Notes under the pieces: generated by a model | The model's input: only the letters and a program-made list of their open reading frames with translations | The model's database searches: none | Told to the model about the DNA's origin: nothing | Translations under genes and position numbers: made by a program | Assembly: GCF_020268605.1 (NCBI RefSeq) | Contig: NZ_CP084224.1 | Span: 1 to 59,938 of the forward strand | Direction of reading: 5' to 3' | Length of the DNA: 59,938 nucleotides | Source: Arsenophonus apicola | Lineage (GTDB): Bacteria > Pseudomonadota > Gammaproteobacteria > Enterobacterales > Enterobacteriaceae | Shown here: one piece after another, positions 44,496 to 51,803 of the stretch | How positions within the stretch are numbered: the stretch's first letter is position 1 | Layout: every line of letters starts with the position of its first letter

Positions 44496-45335
44496 ATGGA
44501 AATCAGTAAAAACCAATCCACTAAACTAGAAGGTGATGAAGAAAAAAAACTAAAGACGATAAACTCCCGCATTCCCAATTTACCGGGTGTCTATTTTTTT
44601 TTCGGTGAAAATGAGTTTTTGCCAATCTATATTGGGAAAAGTATAAATCTTAAAAAAAGAGTCCTATCCCACTTTTATACAAGGAATATCAGATTAATAA
44701 ATCAACTTAAATATATTCACTGGCAAACCACGGCAGGTGAAATAGGCGCCCTGTTACTCGAGGCTAGATTAATTAAACAATATCACCCCATCTTTAATAA
44801 GCGCTTAAGGAAACACCGGGAACTTTGTGCTTTTCAGGTTACAAACAAAAAAATTAATATTGTGTATGCGAAAGAAATTGACTTTTCGAAAGCAGAAAAT
44901 CTATACGGTTTGTATAAAAATCGGTTTACAGCTTTAGAAAAGCTTAAATCCATTGCAGATGAAAATCATCTCTGTTATTGCAAACTAGGTCTCGAGAAGA
45001 CGAGAGCATCTGGCTGCTTTCGCCTTCAGCTCGGCTTATGTCACGGAGTTTGTATTAACAAAGAAAGTCAAGAACATCATCACAGTAGGGTTTTACGCGC
45101 GTTTAAACAACATAAGTTAGCAGTTTGGCCTTACAAGGGCGCCATTGGTATTACGGAAAAAGGGGTTCAACAAACGCAAATTCATATCGTGAATAATTGG
45201 GTTTATTTGGGTTCGGTTGAAAATCTCAATGAAACATTAACATTTAATCATGCAATGGATAAATTTGACCGTGATATGTATAAGATTTTGTGTCGCTATT
45301 TATCAAAGAAGAATATCACTATCATTCCTTTGTGA
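44496..45335 (+). CDS. cho: Cho-type excinuclease (UvrC homologue)
   Basis: 279 residues. GIY-YIG domain at 25-110: LPGVYFFFGE, PIYIGKSINLKKRVLSHF, and the Glu in LLLEARLIKQYHPIFNKRLR. The rest matches Cho: FTALEKLKSIADENHLCYCKLGLEK and GCFRLQLGLCHGVC with its Cys cluster. Cho makes the 3' incision at bulky lesions in place of UvrC and is SOS-induced in E. coli. ATG 44496 follows AAGGG. The LexA box is 126 bases upstream. Confidence 0.92.
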   Translation: MEISKNQSTKLEGDEEKKLKTINSRIPNLPGVYFFFGENEFLPIYIGKSINLKKRVLSHFYTRNIRLINQLKYIHWQTTAGEIGALLLEARLIKQYHPIFNKRLRKHRELCAFQVTNKKINIVYAKEIDFSKAENLYGLYKNRFTALEKLKSIADENHLCYCKLGLEKTRASGCFRLQLGLCHGVCINKESQEHHHSRVLRAFKQHKLAVWPYKGAIGITEKGVQQTQIHIVNNWVYLGSVENLNETLTFNHAMDKFDRDMYKILCRYLSKKNITIIPL

Positions 45336-45342
45336 TAAATCT

Positions 45343-45522
45343 TTATTTTTTATCCAAACGTTGTCTTAATTTAAGATAAAGTACCTCTGCCATTTCATGC
45401 AACTCTTCGCACTCATCTGCACAGTCATCCAGATTAAGCTGATTGAGCTTATCCAAGAGGATTAAGGTTTGACTTTTGATAAAGCCCGCCATATTTAAGG
45501 TAGAGAGTTCTTGTTTTGTCAT
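45343..45522 (-). CDS. rop: Rop (repressor of primer) homologue
   Basis: 59 residues, aligned from memory with ColE1 Rop without gap: MTKQELSTLNMAGFIKSQTL, ILLDKLNQLNLDDCADECEE, LHEMAEVLYL. The E. coli protein starts MTKQEKTALNMARFIRSQTL. Rop is a four-helix-bundle dimer that helps RNA I bind RNA II and so lowers the copy number of ColE1 plasmids. No ColE1 RNA I/RNA II origin was found in this window, so it may act on another plasmid in the cell or on another RNA pair. Converges with cho. Confidence 0.9.
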   Translation of the reverse strand: MTKQELSTLNMAGFIKSQTLILLDKLNQLNLDDCADECEELHEMAEVLYLKLRQRLDKK

Positions 45523-45560
45523 CGTTTGTTAAAGCGTTCAGTAATAGATTTGATATAAGG

Positions 45561-45791
45561 TTATTCTATACGATGATAAGGTTTTTTTCTTTTCCTTCGC
45601 TGTCTATCAATCGCATGGAGTTTGGCAATACCGCTAAGCATATCAGGAACGATTTCGGTTTTTTGGCCATGAAGATGATTACCTAATCCTCCCCAACGTT
45701 GAATAAGCAATAAATCACCAAATAAATCATAACAGAGTTCCGCTTCATACCAGCGTGCATCATTTTCCCAACGCCAAACTAACCTAACCAT
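45561..45791 (-). CDS. Small WGR-domain protein
   Basis: 76 residues. VWRWENDARWYEAELCYDLF and GDLLLIQRWGGLGNHLHGQK show the WGR pattern (here WGG) known from PARP-type and bacterial nucleic-acid proteins; the tail is basic (RQRRKRKKPYHRIE). Its ATG overlaps the stop of the ProQ/FinO-like gene (ATGGTTAG), so translation is coupled. It is absent from the other backbone copy, where the nuclease tail has taken its place. Confidence 0.75.
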   Translation of the reverse strand: MVRLVWRWENDARWYEAELCYDLFGDLLLIQRWGGLGNHLHGQKTEIVPDMLSGIAKLHAIDRQRRKRKKPYHRIE

Positions 45792-46350
45792 CAACAGGTT
45801 GTTGAAACGATTTATTAAGTCTGACCAGACGCTGTAGATTATCCTCAACATCCGCCTGGGTAACCTCGCCTGCCACCTGACCGTCTTTGTCATAACGACT
45901 AGCGCTTAAGTGGATAAGGGCGCGATAATTAGCGTGGTGTCCAATACTGCCTAAACAGGCTCTTAAACGCCTTCTGGTTATCGGTAAGCACTTTTCCTTC
46001 ACTTCTTGCCACATATCCTGCTGAATACCAATTTTCATCGGTCTCAGCTGATGTTCAGGAAACAGGGCTGGCCAAAAGAGGCTGATTTGGGAAATCGCCT
46101 CCGCTAACGGCAACCGTTTTTTAGGTTGTTGAGGCGGTTTTGGGATTTTAATCTTAACAACAGGTTGAGACTTTTCAACCCGCTTTTGGGTCACTGGCTT
46201 AACAGGCTTTTGTGGTTTAGGTTTTTTCACCTGTTTTTTGGGCGCAGAATTCACCCAGACCTTTTTTCGGTACACGGGTGAGGATTTAGGTGTCGTTTCT
46301 TCAGAAACCCGTCTAGGGCGATTGAGGCTTAATTTCTGCCGCTCGGTCAT
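45784..46350 (-). CDS. ProQ/FinO-family RNA-binding protein, copy B
   Basis: 188 residues, same plan as copy A (basic Lys/Pro linker, LFPEHQLRPMKIGIQQDM, RYDKDGQVAGEVT), with changes mostly at the C-terminus (NKSFQQPVDG) and around 130-150. Copy B probably has the ancestral end, as it runs on into the coupled WGR gene. Confidence 0.85.
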   Translation of the reverse strand: MTERQKLSLNRPRRVSEETTPKSSPVYRKKVWVNSAPKKQVKKPKPQKPVKPVTQKRVEKSQPVVKIKIPKPPQQPKKRLPLAEAISQISLFWPALFPEHQLRPMKIGIQQDMWQEVKEKCLPITRRRLRACLGSIGHHANYRALIHLSASRYDKDGQVAGEVTQADVEDNLQRLVRLNKSFQQPVDG

Positions 46351-46351
46351 T

Positions 46352-47317
46352 TTAGTCTTTAAACAGGTTTTTTAACTCAGAATCCGTAAGGCTTGTGAAT
46401 TTCATCACCGATTGTCTGTCCATGCCGCTTTCCAGCATTTGCCGAGCAATCTTTAGCGAGGCCTGTTTTTCGCCTTCCAGCTTGCCTTTCTGGATGCCTT
46501 TCTGGATGCCTTCTTGCATTCCTTCCAGTTTGCCTTTTTGTATTCCTTCTTGAATACCCTCTTGTCTTAATCCTTGAGCGATGTTCATCAGTGCCTCCTC
46601 ATGCTTCTCTGACTGTTTGGCTATCTCTTTGATTAACTTTGCTGGCTGTTCTGCATTACCTTCCTGTATGAGGTAATTAAACAACGTTATCACCTGATTA
46701 TCGGAGTAATAATTATACGATAATAATTGAACAATTTCACTCAAAAGCTCGGTCATATCCCGTCTGCGAATGTGCTTTTGAATGAGCTCAAGCAAAGCCA
46801 ATCGTTTGTGCTGCATGATTTCACCATCATTAAGTGTGGTGACATCCACTAACTTAAACGGTTTGGTATAAATCTTTTCGGCAATATCCCGCCCACTAAA
46901 ACAGTCGAACCAATCTGTACTATAGGGATAAGGACTTTTCTCACCCGTGTAAAAGAGGATAGGAAATACCAAAGGTAATTTTTTGTGGCCCGCCTCTAAA
47001 TGTTTTTGCATTGCAGCCATGCTATAACGCATCAGTCGCCATGCCATCAGCTTATCGGGTGTAGACTGCTGCTCAATCAGGAGATAGAAATAGCCTTTTC
47101 CTTTTTCTGTTTTAACGGAGTACAAAATATCACTCTGGTAATTTTTCATCTCACTATCGATAAATGAGCCGGATTCCAATTTAAGGCTATTTAAATCACA
47201 AAGTGATTTAATCTCATCCGGTAGCCAGATAGTAAAGAAATCTTTTGCCGTCTCTTTTTCACTTAAAAACTGCTTAAATAGACTATCGTGGGGCGTTGGG
47301 GTGAATTTTTTACTCAT
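46352..47317 (-). CDS. Rpn-family recombination-promoting nuclease, copy B
   Basis: 321 residues, about 95% like copy A. Catalytic Asp63 and Glu82-x-Gln84 are kept (LLIEQQS). It has one more four-residue IQKG unit in the C-terminal repeat region (EGMQEGIQKGIQKGKLEGEK), showing slippage of the repeat. One base before the ProQ/FinO-like gene. Confidence 0.88.
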   Translation of the reverse strand: MSKKFTPTPHDSLFKQFLSEKETAKDFFTIWLPDEIKSLCDLNSLKLESGSFIDSEMKNYQSDILYSVKTEKGKGYFYLLIEQQSTPDKLMAWRLMRYSMAAMQKHLEAGHKKLPLVFPILFYTGEKSPYPYSTDWFDCFSGRDIAEKIYTKPFKLVDVTTLNDGEIMQHKRLALLELIQKHIRRRDMTELLSEIVQLLSYNYYSDNQVITLFNYLIQEGNAEQPAKLIKEIAKQSEKHEEALMNIAQGLRQEGIQEGIQKGKLEGMQEGIQKGIQKGKLEGEKQASLKIARQMLESGMDRQSVMKFTSLTDSELKNLFKD

Positions 47318-47394
47318 GATATTAATCTAATGAATGTTGGACGTTATTCCCTTAAAAAAGACCAGCGGATAGCTGGCCAACACCAGGGAAAATA

Positions 47395-47650
47395 TTGCCG
47401 TTGATTAACGGACAACGCCATAATAATAACATGGCATACTTAAGTCGTTATCGAATATTTCCAGAATACTAAACATTTATCCACTTTACAGAAGATTTCA
47501 AATTTTGTTCACTAATTGCAATTTTAGAGTTGAATTATGGTAAAAACAGATTAAATTTGAAGGTGGAAATGTTTTCAAGCAAGATATCAAACATGAGTTA
47601 ATCTAGCTTCGTAAGTCACCCCTATCAGGTCTCCGGTAGGGGTGTTTTTT
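47395..47650 (+). ncRNA. Predicted small RNA with terminator, copy B
   Basis: Same as at 13301: TTGCCG at 47395, CATAAT at 47419 and the terminator at 47617-47650. No clear difference between copies was seen in this stretch although there are substitutions in the flanking genes. Predicted length about 220 nt. Confidence 0.5.
47617..47650 (+). terminator. Rho-independent terminator of predicted small RNA, copy B
   Basis: CACCCCTA / TAGGGGTG stem and T6, identical to 13523-13556. Confidence 0.85.
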
Positions 47651-47969
47651 AATTAATGGTATTGGAATTAGTGTTTATAAAAATTTTTCCGGTTGTCATG
47701 CTTTCGCAAATCTCTTCAAAATCATTAACATCAACAACATATATTGAGTCTGAATTTTTAGGAACAAAATAAAAATTTTTTGGTTTTATGGAAATTTTTT
47801 CAGATTTTTTGTACTCAAAATCGCCAACTTCTAAAAACGTTGAAATTCCGTTATCAATGCAATAATCGGCTGCTTCATCGTAGGTATTGAAGAATTTTGA
47901 AGAACTTTGATTATTAATATCAAAAACTAAAAAAGACTTAACTCCCAATGCGTTATTTGTTTTGTTCAT
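47649..47969 (-). CDS. Conserved hypothetical protein downstream of HU, copy B
   Basis: 106 residues; one Glu to Lys change against copy A (KKSEKISIKPKNFYFV). It is coupled to the HU gene by ATGA overlap. No family recognised. Confidence 0.7.
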   Translation of the reverse strand: MNKTNNALGVKSFLVFDINNQSSSKFFNTYDEAADYCIDNGISTFLEVGDFEYKKSEKISIKPKNFYFVPKNSDSIYVVDVNDFEEICESMTTGKIFINTNSNTIN

Positions 47970-48238
47970 TTAACCGCATCTTTTAACTTTTGACCCGCTT
48001 TAAAACTCGGTATGTTGGTACCCGCAATTTTAATTGCCTTGCCTGTTTGTGGGTTGTGTCCTTTTCTTTCTGCTCTTTGTTTAACCTGAAAACTGCCAAA
48101 GCCAACGAGCTGTACGCTGTTACCCGATTTCAAAGACTCGGTGATGGTTTCTGCGAAGGCATTAACCACCTTCTCTGCATCCTTCTTGGCTAATCCTGAT
48201 TTTTCACTCACTTTGTTGATGAGTTCTGTTTTATTCAT
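47966..48238 (-). CDS. hup: HU-family DNA-binding protein, copy B
   Basis: 90 residues, identical to copy A (13872-14144), with the same TAGGTGC ribosome site before ATG 48238. Having two identical HU genes on one replicon could affect host nucleoid proteins and gives a target for recombination between modules. Confidence 0.92.
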   Translation of the reverse strand: MNKTELINKVSEKSGLAKKDAEKVVNAFAETITESLKSGNSVQLVGFGSFQVKQRAERKGHNPQTGKAIKIAGTNIPSFKAGQKLKDAVK

Positions 48239-48354
48239 GTTGCACCTAAATGAATAGATTACGTTAATCCTAGTTATGCTAGCGGTAGTGACACAATTGT
48301 GCAATGGTTGACTGTTAATTAACTTAAAAATCTATTTGAAAAATTAATCCCAAA

Positions 48355-48407
48355 CGCTCGCCGCAGCCAAGTGACCGAGCAACGCGAGCGAACGGGTGAG
48401 GAAGCGG
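48355..48407. repeat. ColE1-origin-like palindromic element, copy 5
   Basis: CGCTCGCCGCAGCCAAGTGA to GAGGAAGCGG; same orientation and position (upstream of the DnaA box) as 14262-14314. No inverted partner was found right of replicon B. Confidence 0.65.
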
Positions 48408-48479
48408 AATATCACCCAATCGTACAAAGAAATTAGGTCACTGCTTGGTTAAATAATCATCAAATGAAAATATCTAAGA

Positions 48480-48900
48480 CCAATGAACATCTTGAAGTGG
48501 TTATACCACTTTAGTCAAAAAGTTATCCACAGAGAATGGGGAAAAATTTCCGGTTAAATATAGTTATGTATAAGTTAAATAAGTTAAAGGGGAAAAATAT
48601 ACTGTAATAGTATGATTTTTTTTTAAAAAAAATCATGACTTGTATCTAAATCCCGATATAATGTATCTAAATCCCGATATAATGTATCTAAATCCCGATA
48701 TAATGTATCTAAATCCCGATATTGTTTATTGGTTATCAACAAAAATACTTTAGTGATTAGATATAAAATTTATTAGTTTTAATGGAAATGTATCTAAATC
48801 CCGATATAATGTATCTAAATCCCGACTTTTTTGTTTTTTTTTTATGTATCTAAATCCCGAAAGCAAGTCTACTGAATGCTGATAACACTCAGTAGACTTT
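48480..48900 (+). other. Replication origin B (DnaA box, AT-rich zone, iterons)
   Basis: DnaA box TTATCCACA at 48523-48531 and the following 60 bases are almost the same as in origin A. Then the sequences part: AT-rich 48595-48640 and seven new iterons up to 48860. Origin sequence identity ends where incompatibility would be set. Confidence 0.85.
48641..48860 (+). repeat. Seven iterons of origin B (TGTATCTAAATCCCGA)
   Basis: Copies start at 48641, 48662, 48683, 48704, 48789, 48810 and 48845. The first four are exactly 21 bp apart, with ATATAA-type spacers. They differ completely from the iterons of origin A while the number (seven) and the grouping are alike. Confidence 0.92.
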
Positions 48901-48934
48901 AACCAAAAACCCTACTTTCCCTAGGATTATGGCT

Positions 48935-49867
48935 ATGACTGATCTTACAACGAAAACGAGAAAACACAATTTGAAAACGTTACGTCCACATAAGCATAAA
49001 CAGCTAGAATTTTTTATTGCTGATGATATAGATATCACGTCATTCCGCGATGAGATGGCTAGTATGGAGCATCCTTTCTTTGCATTAAAAGGTGGAGATA
49101 CAAAAGTAAGAATTTATAAAAATGGGAATACTATTGTTACTATTAGACCAGCTGCTGAGATAGGATTAGCAACTGTTTTTGATAAAGATATCTGGATTTA
49201 TGCTACTTCTAAACTTCAAGAAGCAATTAATAATAATCAGCCAATAAGTAGAACTATTACTTTTACTCCTTATGATTTTTTCATCACGACCAACCGAGAT
49301 AAAGGCGGACGTTCTTATCTTGAATTAGAAAAAGCCTTGTCTAGGTTGAAAGGAACAACAATTAAAACCAATATTATTTACTCAGAAGATAAACAAGAAA
49401 CAATAGAATTTGGATTAATTGATAGTTGGCGAATAATAGAAGAGAAAAAGGGAAAGCTGGAAATAGGAATGGTGGAAATCACTCTACCCGATTGGTTGTA
49501 TCAAGCAATAACTAAAACTAAAGTTTTGCAAATAAGTCCTGATTATTTTCGGATACGAAAAGCGATAGATCGAAGGATTTATGAGATTGCACGTAAGCAT
49601 TGTGGAAATCAGCATGAGTTTATTATCTCACTTGAAAAATTACATTTAAAAACAGGTAGCGTTTCAAGTATACGTTTGTTTAAACAAAAATTAAAAACAT
49701 TATTTACAAATAATGACCTCCCTGATTATGAAGTTCTCTTTGATCCATCCTCAGACAAAGTAACTTTTAAAAATCGAAATCAAAATTGTCCTAAAGTCGA
49801 AGCATCGCGCAAGAGAGAGAAAGGCAAGAAAGAGATTTTTAAGATTAAAAATCATTTAATAAAATGA
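48935..49867 (+). CDS. repA: Plasmid replication initiator protein, replicon B
   Basis: 310 residues of the same RPA-type family as 14844, about 75% alike by eye (ITSFRDEMASMEHPFFALKG, VTLPDWLYQAITKTKVLQIS, SPDYFRIRKAIDRRIYEIAR). ATG 48935 has AGGA eight bases upstream, as in replicon A; ATG 48929 is possible. The C-terminal half that should read the iterons differs more (ISLEKLHLKTGSVSSIRLFK), but the last 35 residues are nearly the same. Confidence 0.88.
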   Translation: MTDLTTKTRKHNLKTLRPHKHKQLEFFIADDIDITSFRDEMASMEHPFFALKGGDTKVRIYKNGNTIVTIRPAAEIGLATVFDKDIWIYATSKLQEAINNNQPISRTITFTPYDFFITTNRDKGGRSYLELEKALSRLKGTTIKTNIIYSEDKQETIEFGLIDSWRIIEEKKGKLEIGMVEITLPDWLYQAITKTKVLQISPDYFRIRKAIDRRIYEIARKHCGNQHEFIISLEKLHLKTGSVSSIRLFKQKLKTLFTNNDLPDYEVLFDPSSDKVTFKNRNQNCPKVEASRKREKGKKEIFKIKNHLIK

Positions 49868-49869
49868 AT

Positions 49870-49891
49870 TACGATTTTAAGTAAAATCGTA
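49870..49891. terminator. Hairpin after the initiator gene
   Basis: TACGATTTT / AAAATCGTA with an AAGT loop. It could be a terminator or part of the par site, as it has the ACGAT core of the octamer repeats that follow. Confidence 0.5.
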
Positions 49892-49905
49892 TTTAAGGAG
49901 TTTTC

Positions 49906-49935
49906 TTGACAAATTAATAATAATATTAATAATAT
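49906..49935 (+). promoter_or_regulatory. Candidate promoter of the parA operon, replicon B
   Basis: TTGACA at 49906, 18-bp spacer of A and T only, TAATAT at 49930. The octamer repeats begin 16 bases after it, so a bound partner protein would repress it. Confidence 0.65.
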
Positions 49936-49950
49936 AAGCATTAATCGTAA

Positions 49951-49998
49951 TTACGATATTACGATATTACGATATTACGATATTACGATATTACGATA
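49951..49998 (+). repeat. Six perfect tandem TTACGATA octamers, candidate centromere
   Basis: Six copies with no spacer, preceded by the near-inverse TAATCGTAA at 49942. They sit between promoter and parA start. Close-packed short repeats here are typical operator-centromeres of ParF/ParG-type systems bound by RHH proteins. Confidence 0.75.
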
Positions 49999-50023
49999 TG
50001 CTGTGATATTTCTGGAGACGTTT

Positions 50024-50656
50024 ATGATTATCTCTGTATTAAATCAAAAAGGCGGGGTGGGAAAAACTACGCTAAGTGTTAATATTGCATCTCGAATAGC
50101 GGCTACCGGGGAACGAGTTTTGCTCCTTGATGCTGATCCTCAAGGTAGTGCTTTGGATTGGTCTGCGGCAAGAGAAGAAAAATTATTATTTTCTGTTCTT
50201 GGTCTTCCTAGGGCTACTATTCATAAAGATGTTAGTAAATTTATTGATGACTATAATCATATTGTTATAGATGGCCCCCCTAGAGTTACAGATTTAGCAC
50301 GTTCTGCGATAATGGCTTCTGATTTTGTTCTTATTCCAGTTCAACCTTCCCCATATGACGTTTGGGCATCTCAAGAAGTTATTACATTAATTGAAGAAGC
50401 AAAAATTTATAAAGAAAAACTTAAATCTGCATTTGTTATTAATCGTAAAATCGTAAATACAGCGATAGGGCGTGATGTAAATGATGCTTTGGCGATTTAT
50501 GATACAAAAGTTTTTAATAGTACTATATCACAACGGGTTATATTTGCAGAAGCCGCCGCAATCGGTAAAGCTGTATTTGAGTTAGATATAAATTGTGCTG
50601 CATCGAAAGAAATTTATGATTTGGTTGATGAGATAATGAAACAGAGAATAATATGA
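50024..50656 (+). CDS. parA: ParA-family partition ATPase, replicon B
   Basis: 210 residues. NQKGGVGKTTLSVNIASRIA (Walker A), VLLLDADPQGSALDW (A') and HIVIDGPPRVTDLAR (B) stand in order. ParF-like, no HTH domain. ATG 50024 with CTGGAG upstream is preferred to GTG 50003. The next gene overlaps by four bases. Distinct from the replicon-A ParA and on the other strand relative to its rep gene. Confidence 0.92.
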   Translation: MIISVLNQKGGVGKTTLSVNIASRIAATGERVLLLDADPQGSALDWSAAREEKLLFSVLGLPRATIHKDVSKFIDDYNHIVIDGPPRVTDLARSAIMASDFVLIPVQPSPYDVWASQEVITLIEEAKIYKEKLKSAFVINRKIVNTAIGRDVNDALAIYDTKVFNSTISQRVIFAEAAAIGKAVFELDINCAASKEIYDLVDEIMKQRII

Positions 50657-50892
50657 CTGGAAAAAAAATAACTTTTGGTTCTAGACCAAATAAGCCTAAT
50701 TCTGATGTTGACGCTTGGGTTGAAAGTCGTTTTCATAACGAATACCAGAAAGATAAGGAAAAGATGAAGAGGTTGACAATAGATGTTCCTGAAAGTCTTC
50801 ATAAGCTCATTAAATCAGCTTGCGCCATGAGAGGGACCAAGATTGCTGATGAAGTCAGGGAATTACTTTATCAAAAGTATGGAGATTTATAA
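50653..50892 (+). CDS. ParG-like ribbon-helix-helix protein, replicon B
   Basis: 79 residues. A mobile basic tail (MTGKKITFGSRPNKPN) is followed by RHH fold MKRLTIDVPESLHKLIKSACAMRGTKIADEVRELLYQKYGD, as in ParG. It would bind the TTACGATA octamers and the ATPase. ATGA overlap with parA. Confidence 0.85.
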   Translation: MTGKKITFGSRPNKPNSDVDAWVESRFHNEYQKDKEKMKRLTIDVPESLHKLIKSACAMRGTKIADEVRELLYQKYGDL

Positions 50893-50903
50893 GGATACCG
50901 GAT

Positions 50904-51347
50904 ATGCAAATGTTAATTGAATATTACAAATTACAAAAAAAACATTTACCTTATTTTTACGAGATTAGATTTTCTGTAGAAGAAAATTTAGTGCATCCAC
51001 ATCAAATTAAGTATCTACAAAGAAATCAGGCTGTAGCTGATATTGAACAAGGCGGCGGGTGGATCTGTAAAGTTAATGATGTTTATGCGGGGTTCTGTTT
51101 TGGTATTTTCATAGAAAAGCCTATAATAGGAGGATTGTTTGTTAAGCCTGAATATCAATCCAAAGGTATTGGAACAGAACTTTTAAATAGAGTGACAAAC
51201 TGGATGTTTGAGCAAGGCACGGATGAAATAAAGTTAACAACTGATCCTGGATCAAAAGCTGAATTTTTTTATAGACGTCGTGGTTGGGAATATATAGGAC
51301 TTGATGAATTTGGGATTCAAATTGAATTTAAAAAAAAGAAAACTTAG
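50904..51347 (+). CDS. GNAT-family N-acetyltransferase
   Basis: 147 residues. The acetyl-CoA region reads IIGGLFVKPEYQSKGIGTELLNRV (Q-x-x-G-I-G) and a second strand-helix pair KLTTDPGSKAEFFYRRRGWEYIG ends the fold. Not linked to an RHH antitoxin, so unlike the pair at 30355. Substrate unknown. It starts 11 bases after parG. Confidence 0.85.
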   Translation: MQMLIEYYKLQKKHLPYFYEIRFSVEENLVHPHQIKYLQRNQAVADIEQGGGWICKVNDVYAGFCFGIFIEKPIIGGLFVKPEYQSKGIGTELLNRVTNWMFEQGTDEIKLTTDPGSKAEFFYRRRGWEYIGLDEFGIQIEFKKKKT

Positions 51348-51801
51348 TAAAATTTATAATCTATTAATGGTACTGGTTTTTATATCTATTTCGGCAAATT
51401 CTGAAATAGACTACCTTTACCTTAAAAAAGATGGTGAAACAATAAAAATAACGAGACATGATTTAGAGAAGTTACCCTCTCATTCAATTGTAACATCTAC
51501 AAATTTTACAAAAAAGAATGAATTTTTAGGTGTTAAATTTAAAGAGATACTTAATAAATATAAAATAACAGCTACGACAGTAAGAGCGTTTGCTTATGAT
51601 AATTATTCCTTTACTTTGCCAGTAAAAGAGTTGTTAGATTATGAGGTTATACTTGCTTATAAAAAAAACGGCGACTATATGGAACTTTCTGAGTTAGGGC
51701 CGTTTGTAATTATTTATCCCCGTGATTCATATCCAGATCTTGACTTGTTATCAGTCAATGCAAAAACTGTGTGGCAAATCAAACTCTTAGAGTTTAAATA
51801 A
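51322..51801 (+). CDS. Exported molybdopterin-oxidoreductase-like sensor-associated protein
   Basis: About 160 residues; start uncertain (TTG 51322 gives a basic signal peptide LKKRKLSKIYNLLMVLVFIS; ATG 51367 is later). The mature part (ITRHDLEKLPSHSIVTSTNF, EFLGVKFKEILNKYKI, ELGPFVIIYPRDSYPDL) fits the short, cofactor-less relatives of the sulfite-oxidase fold that are coded beside histidine kinases. Overlaps the end of the acetyltransferase and precedes the kinase by two bases, so it may bring a periplasmic signal. Confidence 0.6.
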   Translation: MNLKKRKLSKIYNLLMVLVFISISANSEIDYLYLKKDGETIKITRHDLEKLPSHSIVTSTNFTKKNEFLGVKFKEILNKYKITATTVRAFAYDNYSFTLPVKELLDYEVILAYKKNGDYMELSELGPFVIIYPRDSYPDLDLLSVNAKTVWQIKLLEFK

Positions 51802-51803
51802 AT

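Noticed and set aside
45336..45560. Search for ColE1 RNA I/RNA II beside rop
   Set aside because: Only the rop gene and a short gap are here; no RNA I-like three-hairpin sequence was seen.
48641..48860. Regular 16-base repeats that look like a small CRISPR array
   Set aside because: Spacers are only 5 bases and identical, period is 21 bp, and an initiator gene follows: iterons.
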